This document shows positions 9,472-19,170 of a stretch of DNA of 64,000 bases, piece by piece. How positions within the stretch are numbered: position 1 is the first letter of the stretch; every line of letters starts with the position of its first letter. The notes beneath the pieces were generated by a model. The model worked only from the letters and a program-made list of their open reading frames with translations. It did no database searches and was not told the origin of the DNA. The translations under genes and the position numbers were made by a program. The stretch spans positions 930,001-994,000 of the forward strand of contig NZ_JAJKFT010000010.1 of NCBI RefSeq assembly GCF_020966755.1. The letters are read 5' to 3'. Source of the DNA: Blastopirellula sediminis. Its GTDB lineage: Bacteria; Planctomycetota; Planctomycetia; Pirellulales; Pirellulaceae.

Positions 9472-10497
9472 CTACTGCGTAGCCGCAATCGCTTTCTGCG
9501 CTTCCTGCCCATAATAAGAATCAGGATACCGGCTCACAATTCGCCCCATCTGCCGGCGGAGATCGACGGCCGATTTGGCTCGGGCTCGGCCTTGGTCGTA
9601 GAGGTTTTTGGCGAGGACCTCGTCTTGGAAGGCTTTGTCTTCGTCCAGTTTTTCGACCAGCTCGCGGCACGCTTTTCCTTGCGACGTCGATTTGAAATCG
9701 TTCGCGAGTTTGCTCGCTTGTTCGTAGCCGGCGATCTGTTCGGGGACCGTTCCGCTGCGGGAGAGTTTGATCTTTTCGATCTGGTTGTTGAGATAGTCGA
9801 CGATCGCGCTGTTGAATTCGTTGGTCAGCGACTCGTCCAGATTCTTTCGCATCGAGAGCAGCGAACGTTCGTCGAGCTTGCCCCCGAGTTCGGCCGGCCA
9901 CAAGATTTGTTTCAGGCCTGCCGACTGGTCCGGCTTGATGACCGAGAAGGTTCCCTTCTTGTCCGCTTCGATCTCCCGCGCGATGGCGTAATGCTGCGTG
10001 CCGTCGGGGCGTTTGTAATAGGCGCCGGCCTGCATGCGGTTGGTTTGCATGCCGTCTTCAAACATCGAATAGTAGAAGAGTTCGCTCTCGAAACCCATCC
10101 GCTGGACGATGGTCGGATCGTCGCCGTGGAAGATGTTCGGACCGATGAGATTCCGTTCTAGCGCGTAGTTTACGCCGCGGGTGTTTTCGTCCGCGTTGAT
10201 CGCGAACAGCACCACCGGCTTGTCTTGGATCGCTTTGTTGATCTGGGCGAACATCTCGGGCGACCAGACGTTGCACTTGGGGCACCACGACGCATAGACC
10301 AGCACGACCGGCGTCTTATCGCCAAGGCTCGCCGCCGAAGGAACGCGACCTTGCCAACGAACCGAAGCGAGTGCCGCATCCAACGAAATCTTCGGCGCCG
10401 CCGACGGATTTTGGACGACAATCCCCTGCGCGAAGCCTGTGGAGGCGACCAACAACAGCAGCAACGCGCTGAGGGAAGAAAGAAGATAACGGCGCAT
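9472..10497 (-). CDS. Secreted thioredoxin-like protein
   Basis: A signal peptide (residues 1-23, ending S-T-G-F-A) is followed by a thioredoxin-fold region with the redox motif W-C-P-K-C at about residues 71-75. The downstream part (about 200-340) is helical and charged with no recognised motif; it ends in a tetratricopeptide-like segment (S-R-Y-P-D-S-Y-Y-G-Q-E-A). It probably acts in the periplasm as a thiol oxidoreductase or redox sensor. The ATG at 10497 gives a clean signal peptide; the frame extends further to 10563 without one. It lies 87 nt downstream of the sialate O-acetylesterase and may share its transcript. The partner is unknown. Confidence 0.83.
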   Translation of the reverse strand: MRRYLLSSLSALLLLLVASTGFAQGIVVQNPSAAPKISLDAALASVRWQGRVPSAASLGDKTPVVLVYASWCPKCNVWSPEMFAQINKAIQDKPVVLFAINADENTRGVNYALERNLIGPNIFHGDDPTIVQRMGFESELFYYSMFEDGMQTNRMQAGAYYKRPDGTQHYAIAREIEADKKGTFSVIKPDQSAGLKQILWPAELGGKLDERSLLSMRKNLDESLTNEFNSAIVDYLNNQIEKIKLSRSGTVPEQIAGYEQASKLANDFKSTSQGKACRELVEKLDEDKAFQDEVLAKNLYDQGRARAKSAVDLRRQMGRIVSRYPDSYYGQEAQKAIAATQ

Positions 10498-10583
10498 AGG
10501 ATTCTCCGAATCTGGCAGATAAGACCACCTATCCATTGAACCCACTAAAGAGGGGGATGTCAAGGTTGCGAGCTGGGGATTAC

Positions 10584-12473
10584 CTACCGTCCGCCACTCT
10601 CCTTGAGGACCGCCTCCGCTTCTTTCACGCGGCGCTGTTTATCCTGCTCGCGCAATGCCTGGATGATCTTGCTGCGGTCGCCGCGGGAGATTGGCAAGGT
10701 CACCTCGTCGCCGAGGACGCCGAGCGGAACTTCTTCCATCGGCCAGTCGTCGCTGCGCTGGGTGCCGAAGGGGATATCTTTGTTGCCGATCGCTTGGAGG
10801 TTGGCCAGTGGATTGCGTCCCCAGGCGTAGCGGAAGTGGATTGGTTCCGAGACCATCGAACTGGTCAGGACGAGCCGCTTGCGATCGTATTGGACTCGGC
10901 CGCGATCGTCTCTTCCTTTCTCGGCATAGGCGACGTCGGCGGGATGGAACTTGCGGTCTGCGCCGGCGATCGCGAAGCCTTCGATCACCCCTTCTTCCGG
11001 ATCGCCGACCTCGGTATCGAGGTTGAGGAAGAGCGCTCCGTCTTGTTTCTCCATTCCTAACAGCATCGGCGGCTTCCACTCGACTTGTCGCTCGAAGCCG
11101 TACTGCGTCGCTAGCGCCCAGCGTGCGATGCGTTCGCCGGCCGGCAACTTCAGCTGCGGATGATACCAGCGGCGGCGCAGGTCGTAGGTGCTCGCGAAGC
11201 CGATGTTCTTATCGCCGGCGCTATAGAGGTCGAGAAAGGTCTGGTACTGCGCGGCGCGGATATCAATCCCGGCGTCGAACATCTTCTCGCAATAGTCGTC
11301 GCGCGTTTGCGGATAGCCATCGGTGCAAAGCGAGAGAATGCCGAACGGCATTTCCGGATCGCCGAACGCATTGCGCCAGGCGCGGATCATCACCGGAAAA
11401 ATGTCGCCATACATTTCGCCGCCGGCCGAACCGTCGAACGCGTTGTTGTACCCCTGGTGGAAGATCGCTCCTTTGACCGAAAGTCCGGCCAGCGGCGCGA
11501 TCATCCCGGCGTAGCAGTGGCCGGGGAAGTTGTGGTTGGCGATTGGGCCCGGCTGCAGATCGCTCGGCGGCTGACGCTTGTCGGCCGGAATCGACTTTCC
11601 TTCTTTGGTCTGTCTTTCGATCCACGCGGCGTGCTGCTCGATCCGTTTCTCCAAGTCGGCCTGCGGGTCCCACGCCGCGACCGCATCGTCAAACGACGCA
11701 ACTTTCGCCTTGGTCGTTGCGCTCTCCATCGCCCGCAGATCGGCAAGCGGCGTCCAGGTTTCGACCGTGGTCCCACCGCGCGACGCATCGATCACGCCGA
11801 TGGGTACATTGCTTGCCATGTGCACGCGGCGCGCAAAGACGAAGCCGATCGCCGACAGCTCGCGAGCAATCTCCGGCGTACACTGGTCCCAATCTCCCTT
11901 GCGAAAATGCCGGCTCGACCAATCGCTCCACTGATGAAGCCGCGCGAAGCCTGGCTGAAGTTCTGGACCTTGGCCATAGGGAACCGTCAGGATGCGGATC
12001 TCGGGCAAGTTGGCCGAGATGATTTCAAGGTTGCCGTTTTCGACCTTCGCCAGTTCAAACTCCATGTTGCTCTGTCCGCCAAGCACCCAGACGTCGCCAA
12101 CCAGGATGTTGTCGAGCACTATCGTCTGGCCGCCGCCGCTGATCGTCATCGACTGCGGCTTGTCGTTTGCGCTGACGGCCGGTAGGGTCACTTTCCACCG
12201 GCGATCTTTCCCCGCTTCGGCCGCAGCTTCGCCGCCGGCGAACGCGACAGTGACTTGCTCGCCAGGATTCGCCCAACCCCAAACATGAATCGGCTTGTCG
12301 CGCTGCAGCACCATGTTGGCTTGAAAAACATTGCTAACGCACAGTCCTTCGCCGATTGCAGGGACGTCAATCACATCCGCCCGCGGCATCTGCTGCGCAT
12401 GGCCCAGCGTAGCGAGCAAGTTCAAGAGAGTAGCGACCGCGATCAACAGGCATGAATAGAGGCGAGGTTTCAT
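10584..12473 (-). CDS. Secreted sialate O-acetylesterase family protein
   Basis: SGNH-type carbohydrate esterase (SASA/DUF303 family), 629 residues with a signal peptide ending near A-T-L-G-H-A. The catalytic Ser lies in G-G-Q-S-N-M-E-F near residue 135, and a second conserved block G-A-I-F-H-Q-G-Y-N-N near 340 matches the usual W-x-Q-G-E region. The family removes acetyl groups from sialic acids or other acetylated polysaccharides, consistent with the sulfatases elsewhere in the window. ATG at 12473; the frame reads further upstream to 12596 but loses the signal peptide. It is divergent from the beta-propeller lipoprotein at 12691. The His/Asp of the triad was not assigned. Confidence 0.9.
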   Translation of the reverse strand: MKPRLYSCLLIAVATLLNLLATLGHAQQMPRADVIDVPAIGEGLCVSNVFQANMVLQRDKPIHVWGWANPGEQVTVAFAGGEAAAEAGKDRRWKVTLPAVSANDKPQSMTISGGGQTIVLDNILVGDVWVLGGQSNMEFELAKVENGNLEIISANLPEIRILTVPYGQGPELQPGFARLHQWSDWSSRHFRKGDWDQCTPEIARELSAIGFVFARRVHMASNVPIGVIDASRGGTTVETWTPLADLRAMESATTKAKVASFDDAVAAWDPQADLEKRIEQHAAWIERQTKEGKSIPADKRQPPSDLQPGPIANHNFPGHCYAGMIAPLAGLSVKGAIFHQGYNNAFDGSAGGEMYGDIFPVMIRAWRNAFGDPEMPFGILSLCTDGYPQTRDDYCEKMFDAGIDIRAAQYQTFLDLYSAGDKNIGFASTYDLRRRWYHPQLKLPAGERIARWALATQYGFERQVEWKPPMLLGMEKQDGALFLNLDTEVGDPEEGVIEGFAIAGADRKFHPADVAYAEKGRDDRGRVQYDRKRLVLTSSMVSEPIHFRYAWGRNPLANLQAIGNKDIPFGTQRSDDWPMEEVPLGVLGDEVTLPISRGDRSKIIQALREQDKQRRVKEAEAVLKESGGR

Positions 12474-12690
12474 TGGCGGGCTGGCTCGCAGAAAAGAGGA
12501 AGAGGCGGGATTTATCACCTCATCAGCATAGTCCCTCGATTTCGTCGCTTCCATCAACAGTCCCGTCAAACGAAAGCTTTTTACTCCATCCGACAACTGG
12601 TATTATGACGAAACCGGCCTAGCCCTCACGGGCTAGCGCCGCTCCCCTCGCTTCCTTCTCTCGCTCTTCGCAATCTAGTTGGGAACCTTG

Positions 12691-15600
12691 ATGAAACTCC
12701 CACGCAGATCTTTGGCCGTAACCGTCATCTTGGCGCTAATCGTCGCCGCGGGATGTTCGAAACCAGCGTCGCCGCCGACGCCAAGGACAACGGCTGCGCC
12801 TACTGCATCCGCGCCGACGCCGATCGCTTGGAGCGTGAGGCCCGATCCGGGACCAGAACTTCCGCCCGTCACGGCCAGCTATCCGATCACCACCGAGCAA
12901 GGCGTTTCGGTTCAGTTTCCGCTCGCCTGGCCGCCGCTCGCTTATCTCGAGTCGCCCGACAAGGCCGAGATGCTAGATCTACGCACCGGCCAGTCGTTAG
13001 GGGTCATCCGCCTGCAGGGCAAAGGAATGCCCATTGCACTGCTCAACTTCAGTCCCGATGGCAAACTGATCGCCGAGAAGGTGCTCGAGCCGGGGCCGGA
13101 ACATGTTCGCTTCTGGTCATTCGAAACGGGTCGCGTCCATGGCGACGTTTGTCCTCCCGCGAGTGGAAATATTCAGTTGTCTCCGCTCAACCAAACCCTC
13201 CATTTCGCCGGACCGAAGCGCGTCGTCGGCCTTCGCAAAGGACTAGGCGGGGGCCAGGCGATGGTGATCGACATCGGCAGCTTGACGCAGCCGCGCACGT
13301 TTCCGCTCGCCAACCTGGATCCCAAAGCGGTCTTTATCTCGGGCGCGTGGGGCGTATCGCCCGGCGGAAAATATCTAGCGGCCCTGATCGGCCAGGCGCT
13401 GGTGGTTCATGACATCGAGTCAGGCCAATGCGTCGGCAAAAAGGAACTCCCCGGCGGCGCCGTCGACAACTTCGTCAACGTCAAGGAGCTCGTCTTCTCC
13501 CCCGACGGCAAATATCTCGCCACGTTTGTGAACCCAGCCGGCGGCGGCGCAATCCGTGTGCTCGAGTGGGACTTGACGACCGGCGATCTGACGCAGAATA
13601 AGTCGTGGCTCCCCTACAAAGAGAAGTTGAAGTCCGGAGTCACCATCAGCAACTACGCACATCCGCTCGCTTACCTTCCCGATGGCAGCGGCTGGGTGTT
13701 GCTCGGTCGCTTGACTTGGCGCCGCGATGCTCCGGCGCCGACGCCGGAGTTCGATGAGCTCGAAAATGACTCGCGTGAGCGGGCGGTACTCGACGAGCAT
13801 CGCGTCGTCGCTTGGGCCGATATCGGCGGGAAGCGCGTCTTGCAAACGATCACCCGCCCCGGCGCCGAACTCGCCGCGACGGGAACTCCCGCGCCGGTTA
13901 TCCCAGCGACCTGGTTGGTCAAGCCCGATCCCGCGTCAGCGAACCCGCCCACGAGCGAAACGTCGCTGGCCCTGTTCGGCAAGTTGCCGACGGCGCCCCG
14001 CTTTTCGAAACGTCCCAGCAAATTCGCGGCGGCGTCGAGCGGCGGCGATTATGTCCTTTTCGATTTGGAAACCGGCGGTGAAGTGAAGCGAGTCGCGGCG
14101 GCCGACGGAAAACCGCTCGCGATTCATGACGTCTCGCCGGACGGGCGCTACCTTGTCGTCGCCCCGGCAAACGCGGATTACAACTGCGAGCTCCAAGTAC
14201 TCGACCTCGACGCCGGCAAAGTAGCGCTGTTGAAAACGGCGCTCAGCGATAAAGCCGAAGTTTCGCTCGAGTTTCTCAACAACACGCAAGTGATGGCCGC
14301 TTACGACGACGCTCGTTCGAATGAGCGGAACTATGTGATTTGGAACATCGATACCGGTAAGCGGGCCAAACACTTTCAGTGGAAAAACTCCGGCGTCTAT
14401 CTCCGCGACTCTCACCTGGTCAGCCCCGGCGGAAAGCTCGTGCTGGTCGGATCGCAACAAACGCTGACGTTTCGTGAGCTGGAAAGCGGCGCCGAACTTG
14501 GCAAGATCGAAAACCTGCAAGCCGAAGATCGCCTGGCGCCGGAGCGCATTTTGGCCGGCGGCTTCACGCTCGACGGGACGAAGCTTTATCTGCTGGCCGA
14601 TTACTCTTCGCAAACGACGCGGCTGATCACTTGCAATCTAGTGACCAGTCAGGCGACGTTCCGAGATCTTGCGCTGGGGGAAGATCGCCAAGAGGGGACG
14701 CTCGATCCAACGCCTTGGCTCCGCAACGAAGCGCCTTGGCTCGTCAGTCGCTACGGCGCCGTGGATGTGAATAGCGCGACGCTCGTGCCGCATCTGGGGC
14801 TCAAGAAGGAAGCGTCCCTCTATCCGCTCGGCAGCGATCGTTACTTGCTGGGGCATGTTTACCTCGGCGAGAAAGGGGCCCCGGCCGCGGCGATCACGCC
14901 GATCTCGTTGCGCCAACATGTTCCGCCGCAGCTTGCCGCATCGGTCGAAGCGCTGCGACCGCAAGCGGAAGCGCCGAAGTTGGAAACGCCGCCCCCCGCA
15001 GCGCCCACGCCCGAACCGCCGAAGGTCGCGGAGATGACGCCCGACAACTCGTTCCTTCCGCCGCGGCGTCCCGGAACGACGACTCCACCCGCCACGACGA
15101 CGTCGCCGTCCAAGCCCAAGCCGAAAGAGCCTGACGATCCGCAGTGGATCGCGATGGTCGACCCGCGGGCCAACGCACAGCCGCTCGCCCCCTCCCGAAA
15201 GTTTCCCGACTTGCCCCGGCACTGCGAGTACTTCTCGTCGCCGTACGTCTCCCCGTTTCTGCTGGTCGTCGATACCGATGCCGACGCGGCCAAGCTGCTC
15301 GATCTTGCCAAAGGGACGCTCGTTGGCGCCGAAATTCCGTTCCCCCACCAATCGCAACACGCCACGTTCGATCGGACTGGCGCCTACGTCGCCTACGAAG
15401 ACCCGGACGGCAAAGTATTGATCTTCGACGTGCAGTCAGGCGCCTCGAAGACGATCGACCTGGGCGTCCGGTACTTTGACGTCGATGCGGTCGAGTTCAG
15501 CAGCGATCAGCATTTGATCGTTCATTACAACGGCAAGAATCAACGGCTTGTCGGCGTCTGGAAGCCGGAAGGAGGCGAACCGATTCGGACCTTGGCGTTG

Positions 15601-17733
15601 TCGTCGCGGGCCGATCGGGGAGATCGAGACGTCGCCATCGCCGTCAGTCCCGGCGGTCGTTACCTCGCGGCGCTCGATGTCGATCGGTTGCGGATTTTCG
15701 ATCTGACGCAGCGCGGCGTCGACCAGGAGACGCCAGTGCCGTTTCCGCTGGATCGATATGGCTATCGCTTCGACGGCATCGCCTTCTCTCCCGATGGCCG
15801 CTACCTGGCTGCGTCGTACGCCCATGGTCAGTTCGATAACTTCGCCATCTGGAGCATGGAGTCCGGCGAATTGCTCGTCTATCGTCCCACGACCCAGAAA
15901 AAGTCGCTACTCACAATCACGCACAGCGACAAAGCGGCGAAGTTCGTCTGGCTTCCCGACGGCAAGTCGCTGCTGTTGGACGGTACGATCTTGATTGAAG
16001 CGACGACCGGTTGTCCCTATTGGGTGCTCGCGCAGGAAGAAGCCGATACCGTACAGGCATTGACCAGCGGCTTGTTTCTCTATTCCAAAGACGAACGGAC
16101 GCCCAAAGGAGATTTCATCACGACGCTCAGCGTCGGGCCGATGCCGAAGGAGGCGATCGCCGCCTACGAAGCGGTCCGCAAATCGACGGCCGTCGCGGCG
16201 CCGCCGCTGACTAGGACCGAGCGTTATAACATGCCGCCGCCGGCGCCGAAAAAGATCGACGCTCCCACGCCGATCGACGCATTTACCAACCGCTTGCCGA
16301 CCGGCCCAATCGTCTTGAGCGAAAACGAATTTGGGACCGACTATCCTCCACGGCATCTCGCCGTCTCGGGAGCCGGCGTTTTGGCCGCGCAAATCGAAAC
16401 GGTGTTCACCAACGAACGTCACGCGATCACCGAAGGTCCGCTCGCCCCCGAAAAGCTTTATGCGTTGGCGACCTACGATATGGCGAGCAATAAAAAACTG
16501 GCCCAGATCGACGTCCCCGAACATTCCGAACTGCTCGACATCAGTCCCGACGGCACGCTCTTACTAACCGGCGACAAAATGTCTCTGGCTGGCTTCAGCC
16601 GTCTCGACGTCTGGGCGCCGCAGCTCGGCCGACATGCCGTCGGTTGGCGGGCCGTTCCTCTCACCAACGGACGTGACGAGCTGCCAACTTGGGCCGGCTT
16701 CGTCGACAAGACGCACGTGCTGGTGCTGGAAGGACATCGGCAAATGACCATGTGGCGCCTTCCCGCGTGCGAGCCGATCTATTCAATCTCGGCCAGCGCC
16801 CCGCCCAGCTTCAGCCCCAATCGTCGTCAGTTTCTGAATCTCCATACCGGCACGATTCATGACTCGTTGACCGGTCAGACGATCGGGCAATTGGCCGGCG
16901 TCGATCAGCGCGTGATCAGCGCCGCCTACTCGGCCGACGGCCAGACGATCGTCGGCAAGCTTAACGACGATCCGTCGCAGCTGTTGGTGCGGTGGGACGT
17001 CCCCTCCGGCGAAATCCAAGATCGTTTGTTCATTCCGGTCAAAACGCACGGCGGCACGCTCGTACCGCTGGGAGACCAAGGAGTCTTTCAGATGAGCAGC
17101 AGCTTGGGGAACGATCCAGGGGGCATCCTCATCGATTGGCGTCAAAAGCAGGTTTCGTCCCTCTGGAAAACGCCATCGGTCTTTTGCAGCGGACCGGAAG
17201 ATCGAATCTACGTGGTGGAGCGCACCGGACACAGTACCGGCTCGAAGCACTACGCTCGCAGTCTCGGAATCGAGAACTTCTCATTTCCGCAACTTGCGCT
17301 TCCCGCATACGCCGTCGTCGAACCCGGTTCGAAAGTGGCGCTCGAATTTCAAAGCTTCTTGCCGCAGCCGGAAGAAACGCGCGCCGCCGTCCTCAACAAA
17401 ATGGTGGCCGCCGGTTTCACGATCGATCCCACAGCGGCCGTAAAGTTCAAGTTCTCGACCACGCGCGAGACGACGATGGTTCCCTCATCCCAACGGGACG
17501 TCCAGATGCCGCTCGAAGAAGTTGTCGTCAGCCTGACGCTATTTGACGCAGCGGGAAATCCGGTTTGGGGAAAAGGGACTCGTGGGTCAGAGCGGCTCAA
17601 AGGGGTCGACCTTGGCCTGCAAATGGATTCGCTGAAGTGGGCCGAAAATATTCGAATTCCTTCCGCGATGTTTCAGAAGAACTGGACCGACTATTTTCAG
17701 CCGCAGGAATGGCCGAAGGGGCCCACGCCGTAA
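12691..17733 (+). CDS. Giant WD40-like beta-propeller lipoprotein
   Basis: 1680 residues. A lipoprotein signal (hydrophobic stretch ending V-A-A-G-C, Cys22) indicates anchoring to a membrane. The body carries many WD40/TolB-like blade motifs of the type F-S-P-D-G-K-Y-L-A, V-S-P-G-G-R-Y-L-A-A and I-S-P-D-G-T-L-L. They form two large blocks, separated near residues 765-825 by a Pro/Thr-rich linker. The last 180 residues lack blade motifs and look like a separate domain. Such proteins act as scaffolds; no enzymatic motif was seen. ATG at 12691 is preferred over an in-frame TTG at 12679. It is divergently transcribed from the esterase. Confidence 0.85.
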   Translation: MKLPRRSLAVTVILALIVAAGCSKPASPPTPRTTAAPTASAPTPIAWSVRPDPGPELPPVTASYPITTEQGVSVQFPLAWPPLAYLESPDKAEMLDLRTGQSLGVIRLQGKGMPIALLNFSPDGKLIAEKVLEPGPEHVRFWSFETGRVHGDVCPPASGNIQLSPLNQTLHFAGPKRVVGLRKGLGGGQAMVIDIGSLTQPRTFPLANLDPKAVFISGAWGVSPGGKYLAALIGQALVVHDIESGQCVGKKELPGGAVDNFVNVKELVFSPDGKYLATFVNPAGGGAIRVLEWDLTTGDLTQNKSWLPYKEKLKSGVTISNYAHPLAYLPDGSGWVLLGRLTWRRDAPAPTPEFDELENDSRERAVLDEHRVVAWADIGGKRVLQTITRPGAELAATGTPAPVIPATWLVKPDPASANPPTSETSLALFGKLPTAPRFSKRPSKFAAASSGGDYVLFDLETGGEVKRVAAADGKPLAIHDVSPDGRYLVVAPANADYNCELQVLDLDAGKVALLKTALSDKAEVSLEFLNNTQVMAAYDDARSNERNYVIWNIDTGKRAKHFQWKNSGVYLRDSHLVSPGGKLVLVGSQQTLTFRELESGAELGKIENLQAEDRLAPERILAGGFTLDGTKLYLLADYSSQTTRLITCNLVTSQATFRDLALGEDRQEGTLDPTPWLRNEAPWLVSRYGAVDVNSATLVPHLGLKKEASLYPLGSDRYLLGHVYLGEKGAPAAAITPISLRQHVPPQLAASVEALRPQAEAPKLETPPPAAPTPEPPKVAEMTPDNSFLPPRRPGTTTPPATTTSPSKPKPKEPDDPQWIAMVDPRANAQPLAPSRKFPDLPRHCEYFSSPYVSPFLLVVDTDADAAKLLDLAKGTLVGAEIPFPHQSQHATFDRTGAYVAYEDPDGKVLIFDVQSGASKTIDLGVRYFDVDAVEFSSDQHLIVHYNGKNQRLVGVWKPEGGEPIRTLALSSRADRGDRDVAIAVSPGGRYLAALDVDRLRIFDLTQRGVDQETPVPFPLDRYGYRFDGIAFSPDGRYLAASYAHGQFDNFAIWSMESGELLVYRPTTQKKSLLTITHSDKAAKFVWLPDGKSLLLDGTILIEATTGCPYWVLAQEEADTVQALTSGLFLYSKDERTPKGDFITTLSVGPMPKEAIAAYEAVRKSTAVAAPPLTRTERYNMPPPAPKKIDAPTPIDAFTNRLPTGPIVLSENEFGTDYPPRHLAVSGAGVLAAQIETVFTNERHAITEGPLAPEKLYALATYDMASNKKLAQIDVPEHSELLDISPDGTLLLTGDKMSLAGFSRLDVWAPQLGRHAVGWRAVPLTNGRDELPTWAGFVDKTHVLVLEGHRQMTMWRLPACEPIYSISASAPPSFSPNRRQFLNLHTGTIHDSLTGQTIGQLAGVDQRVISAAYSADGQTIVGKLNDDPSQLLVRWDVPSGEIQDRLFIPVKTHGGTLVPLGDQGVFQMSSSLGNDPGGILIDWRQKQVSSLWKTPSVFCSGPEDRIYVVERTGHSTGSKHYARSLGIENFSFPQLALPAYAVVEPGSKVALEFQSFLPQPEETRAAVLNKMVAAGFTIDPTAAVKFKFSTTRETTMVPSSQRDVQMPLEEVVVSLTLFDAAGNPVWGKGTRGSERLKGVDLGLQMDSLKWAENIRIPSAMFQKNWTDYFQPQEWPKGPTP

Positions 17734-18060
17734 CGGCCAGTAAGTCTATTAGCGGCCCGGAGTTTCGCTTGGCCGAAAATGCGCCTGCTAGCGCGCCAAA
17801 GTGTGGAACCTAACGGAGAAGTCGGCTACGCTGCCGAGTAGAGCCCAGCTCCAGAGGAGGGCGGAACTACTCCTGGCAATCGAATTCGGCAAGACGCAAC
17901 GACCGCAACCATTCGTCTCCCTCGTGGAGACGAAGGCATCATTTTATTCATTTACTCGCTCGGCGAGTCGCGCGTGCTTGGTGATCTTCGTGCACCACTT
18001 GCGTCCCCGCTGGAATGGATGCTCCTTACATTCCATTCATTTTCATTCGGGACCCCATCC
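17734..18060. other. Intergenic region before the DUF1559 array
   Basis: About 330 bases between the propeller gene and the first DUF1559 gene. It is expected to hold the promoter of the downstream array. No terminator-like hairpin with a T run and no convincing ORF was found. Confidence 0.45.
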
Positions 18061-19170
18061 ATGAACGCGACTCCACGAAGAGAACCGCCAACAGCGGTTC
18101 GCGGCCTTACGTTGCTTGAACTCTTAGTCGTCATCGCTATTTTGATCCTGTTGCTGATGTTGCTGCTGCCTGCCGGAGGTCATTCGATCGAGGCCTCGCG
18201 GCGGATGAACTGCAGCAACAATCTGAAACAACTCGCCCTGGCGATTCACAACTATCACGATACGTTCCGCTCTTTTCCGGCGGCGATCGGCGGGACCAAA
18301 CTGCCGGATGACCCAATGGCGAGCAACGTCGGTCGCTTGAGCGGAATGGTCGACCTGCTGCCGTTTCTCGAGCAGAGAAATCTGCACGATCAGATCCGGC
18401 AGCCGTACAGCGATTCCGGGAAGGAGTTTCCTGCGATGGGCCCGGCGCCCTGGATCGCCGATTATCCTCCGTGGAAACTCGAACTCGATTTGCTCCATTG
18501 CCGTAGCGCCGAACGCAAGGAGAAAAACGAGCTGGGTCAGACGAACTACGCCTTCTGCATTGGCGACCGGACCCGCAATCTCCATACGTCGCGCGTCGAT
18601 CTGCCGCAGGACACACGGCGTGGCGTATTTGGCGCCGATCGAACGATCCGCTTCCAAAACATCACCGACGGAACCAGCAATACGATCATGCTGGGGGAAA
18701 TCGGCAACCGCGAGAAAACATTGATCGTCGGCCAATACGTGACGATGTCCTCCGGCAGACTCTTGGAGAATCCGAGCCGAAGCGCGCAGTTCCGCCTGCG
18801 GGACAACTCTCCCTACTACGCCGACAAATTCACCTTGAGCGACTTCGGCCGCGGCGGTCGTTGGGCCGACGGCTCGGCCGGCGATAGCCAATTCAATACG
18901 ATCCTCCCGCCCAACAGCCCCAGCTGCGTCGTCGCTGCAAAGGAAGCAGGGGACGGCCTCTATTCGCTCAGCGGCTTTCATATCAAAGGGGCGCAAGTCG
19001 CGCTGGCGGACGGATCGGTCCGCTTCATCCCCGAGGACATTGACTGCGGCGATCTGACCCTGCCAACGCCGACGCAAGAAGAATTGTCGCAGATCGGTTT
19101 CGAGAGTCCTTATGGCGTTTGGGGCGCGCTTGGCACGGCGAATGGAGGGGAAGTAATCGGTGAGTACTGA
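18061..19170 (+). CDS. DUF1559 pseudopilin-like protein, array copy 1
   Basis: 369 residues. The prepilin-type N-terminus has the cleavage/methylation motif G-L-T-L-L-E followed by a hydrophobic helix of about 20 residues. The body contains the array-specific block G-R-G-G-R-W-A-D-G-S-A and ends with the H-X9-DG signature (F-H-I-K-G-A then L-A-D-G-S-V-R-F). DUF1559 proteins are expanded in planctomycetes; their function is unknown, though the N-terminus implies processing by a prepilin peptidase and a cell-envelope location. The ATG at 18061 is chosen because it puts the motif 17 residues in. The stop overlaps the DUF2306 gene by 11 nt. Confidence 0.92.
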   Translation: MNATPRREPPTAVRGLTLLELLVVIAILILLLMLLLPAGGHSIEASRRMNCSNNLKQLALAIHNYHDTFRSFPAAIGGTKLPDDPMASNVGRLSGMVDLLPFLEQRNLHDQIRQPYSDSGKEFPAMGPAPWIADYPPWKLELDLLHCRSAERKEKNELGQTNYAFCIGDRTRNLHTSRVDLPQDTRRGVFGADRTIRFQNITDGTSNTIMLGEIGNREKTLIVGQYVTMSSGRLLENPSRSAQFRLRDNSPYYADKFTLSDFGRGGRWADGSAGDSQFNTILPPNSPSCVVAAKEAGDGLYSLSGFHIKGAQVALADGSVRFIPEDIDCGDLTLPTPTQEELSQIGFESPYGVWGALGTANGGEVIGEY

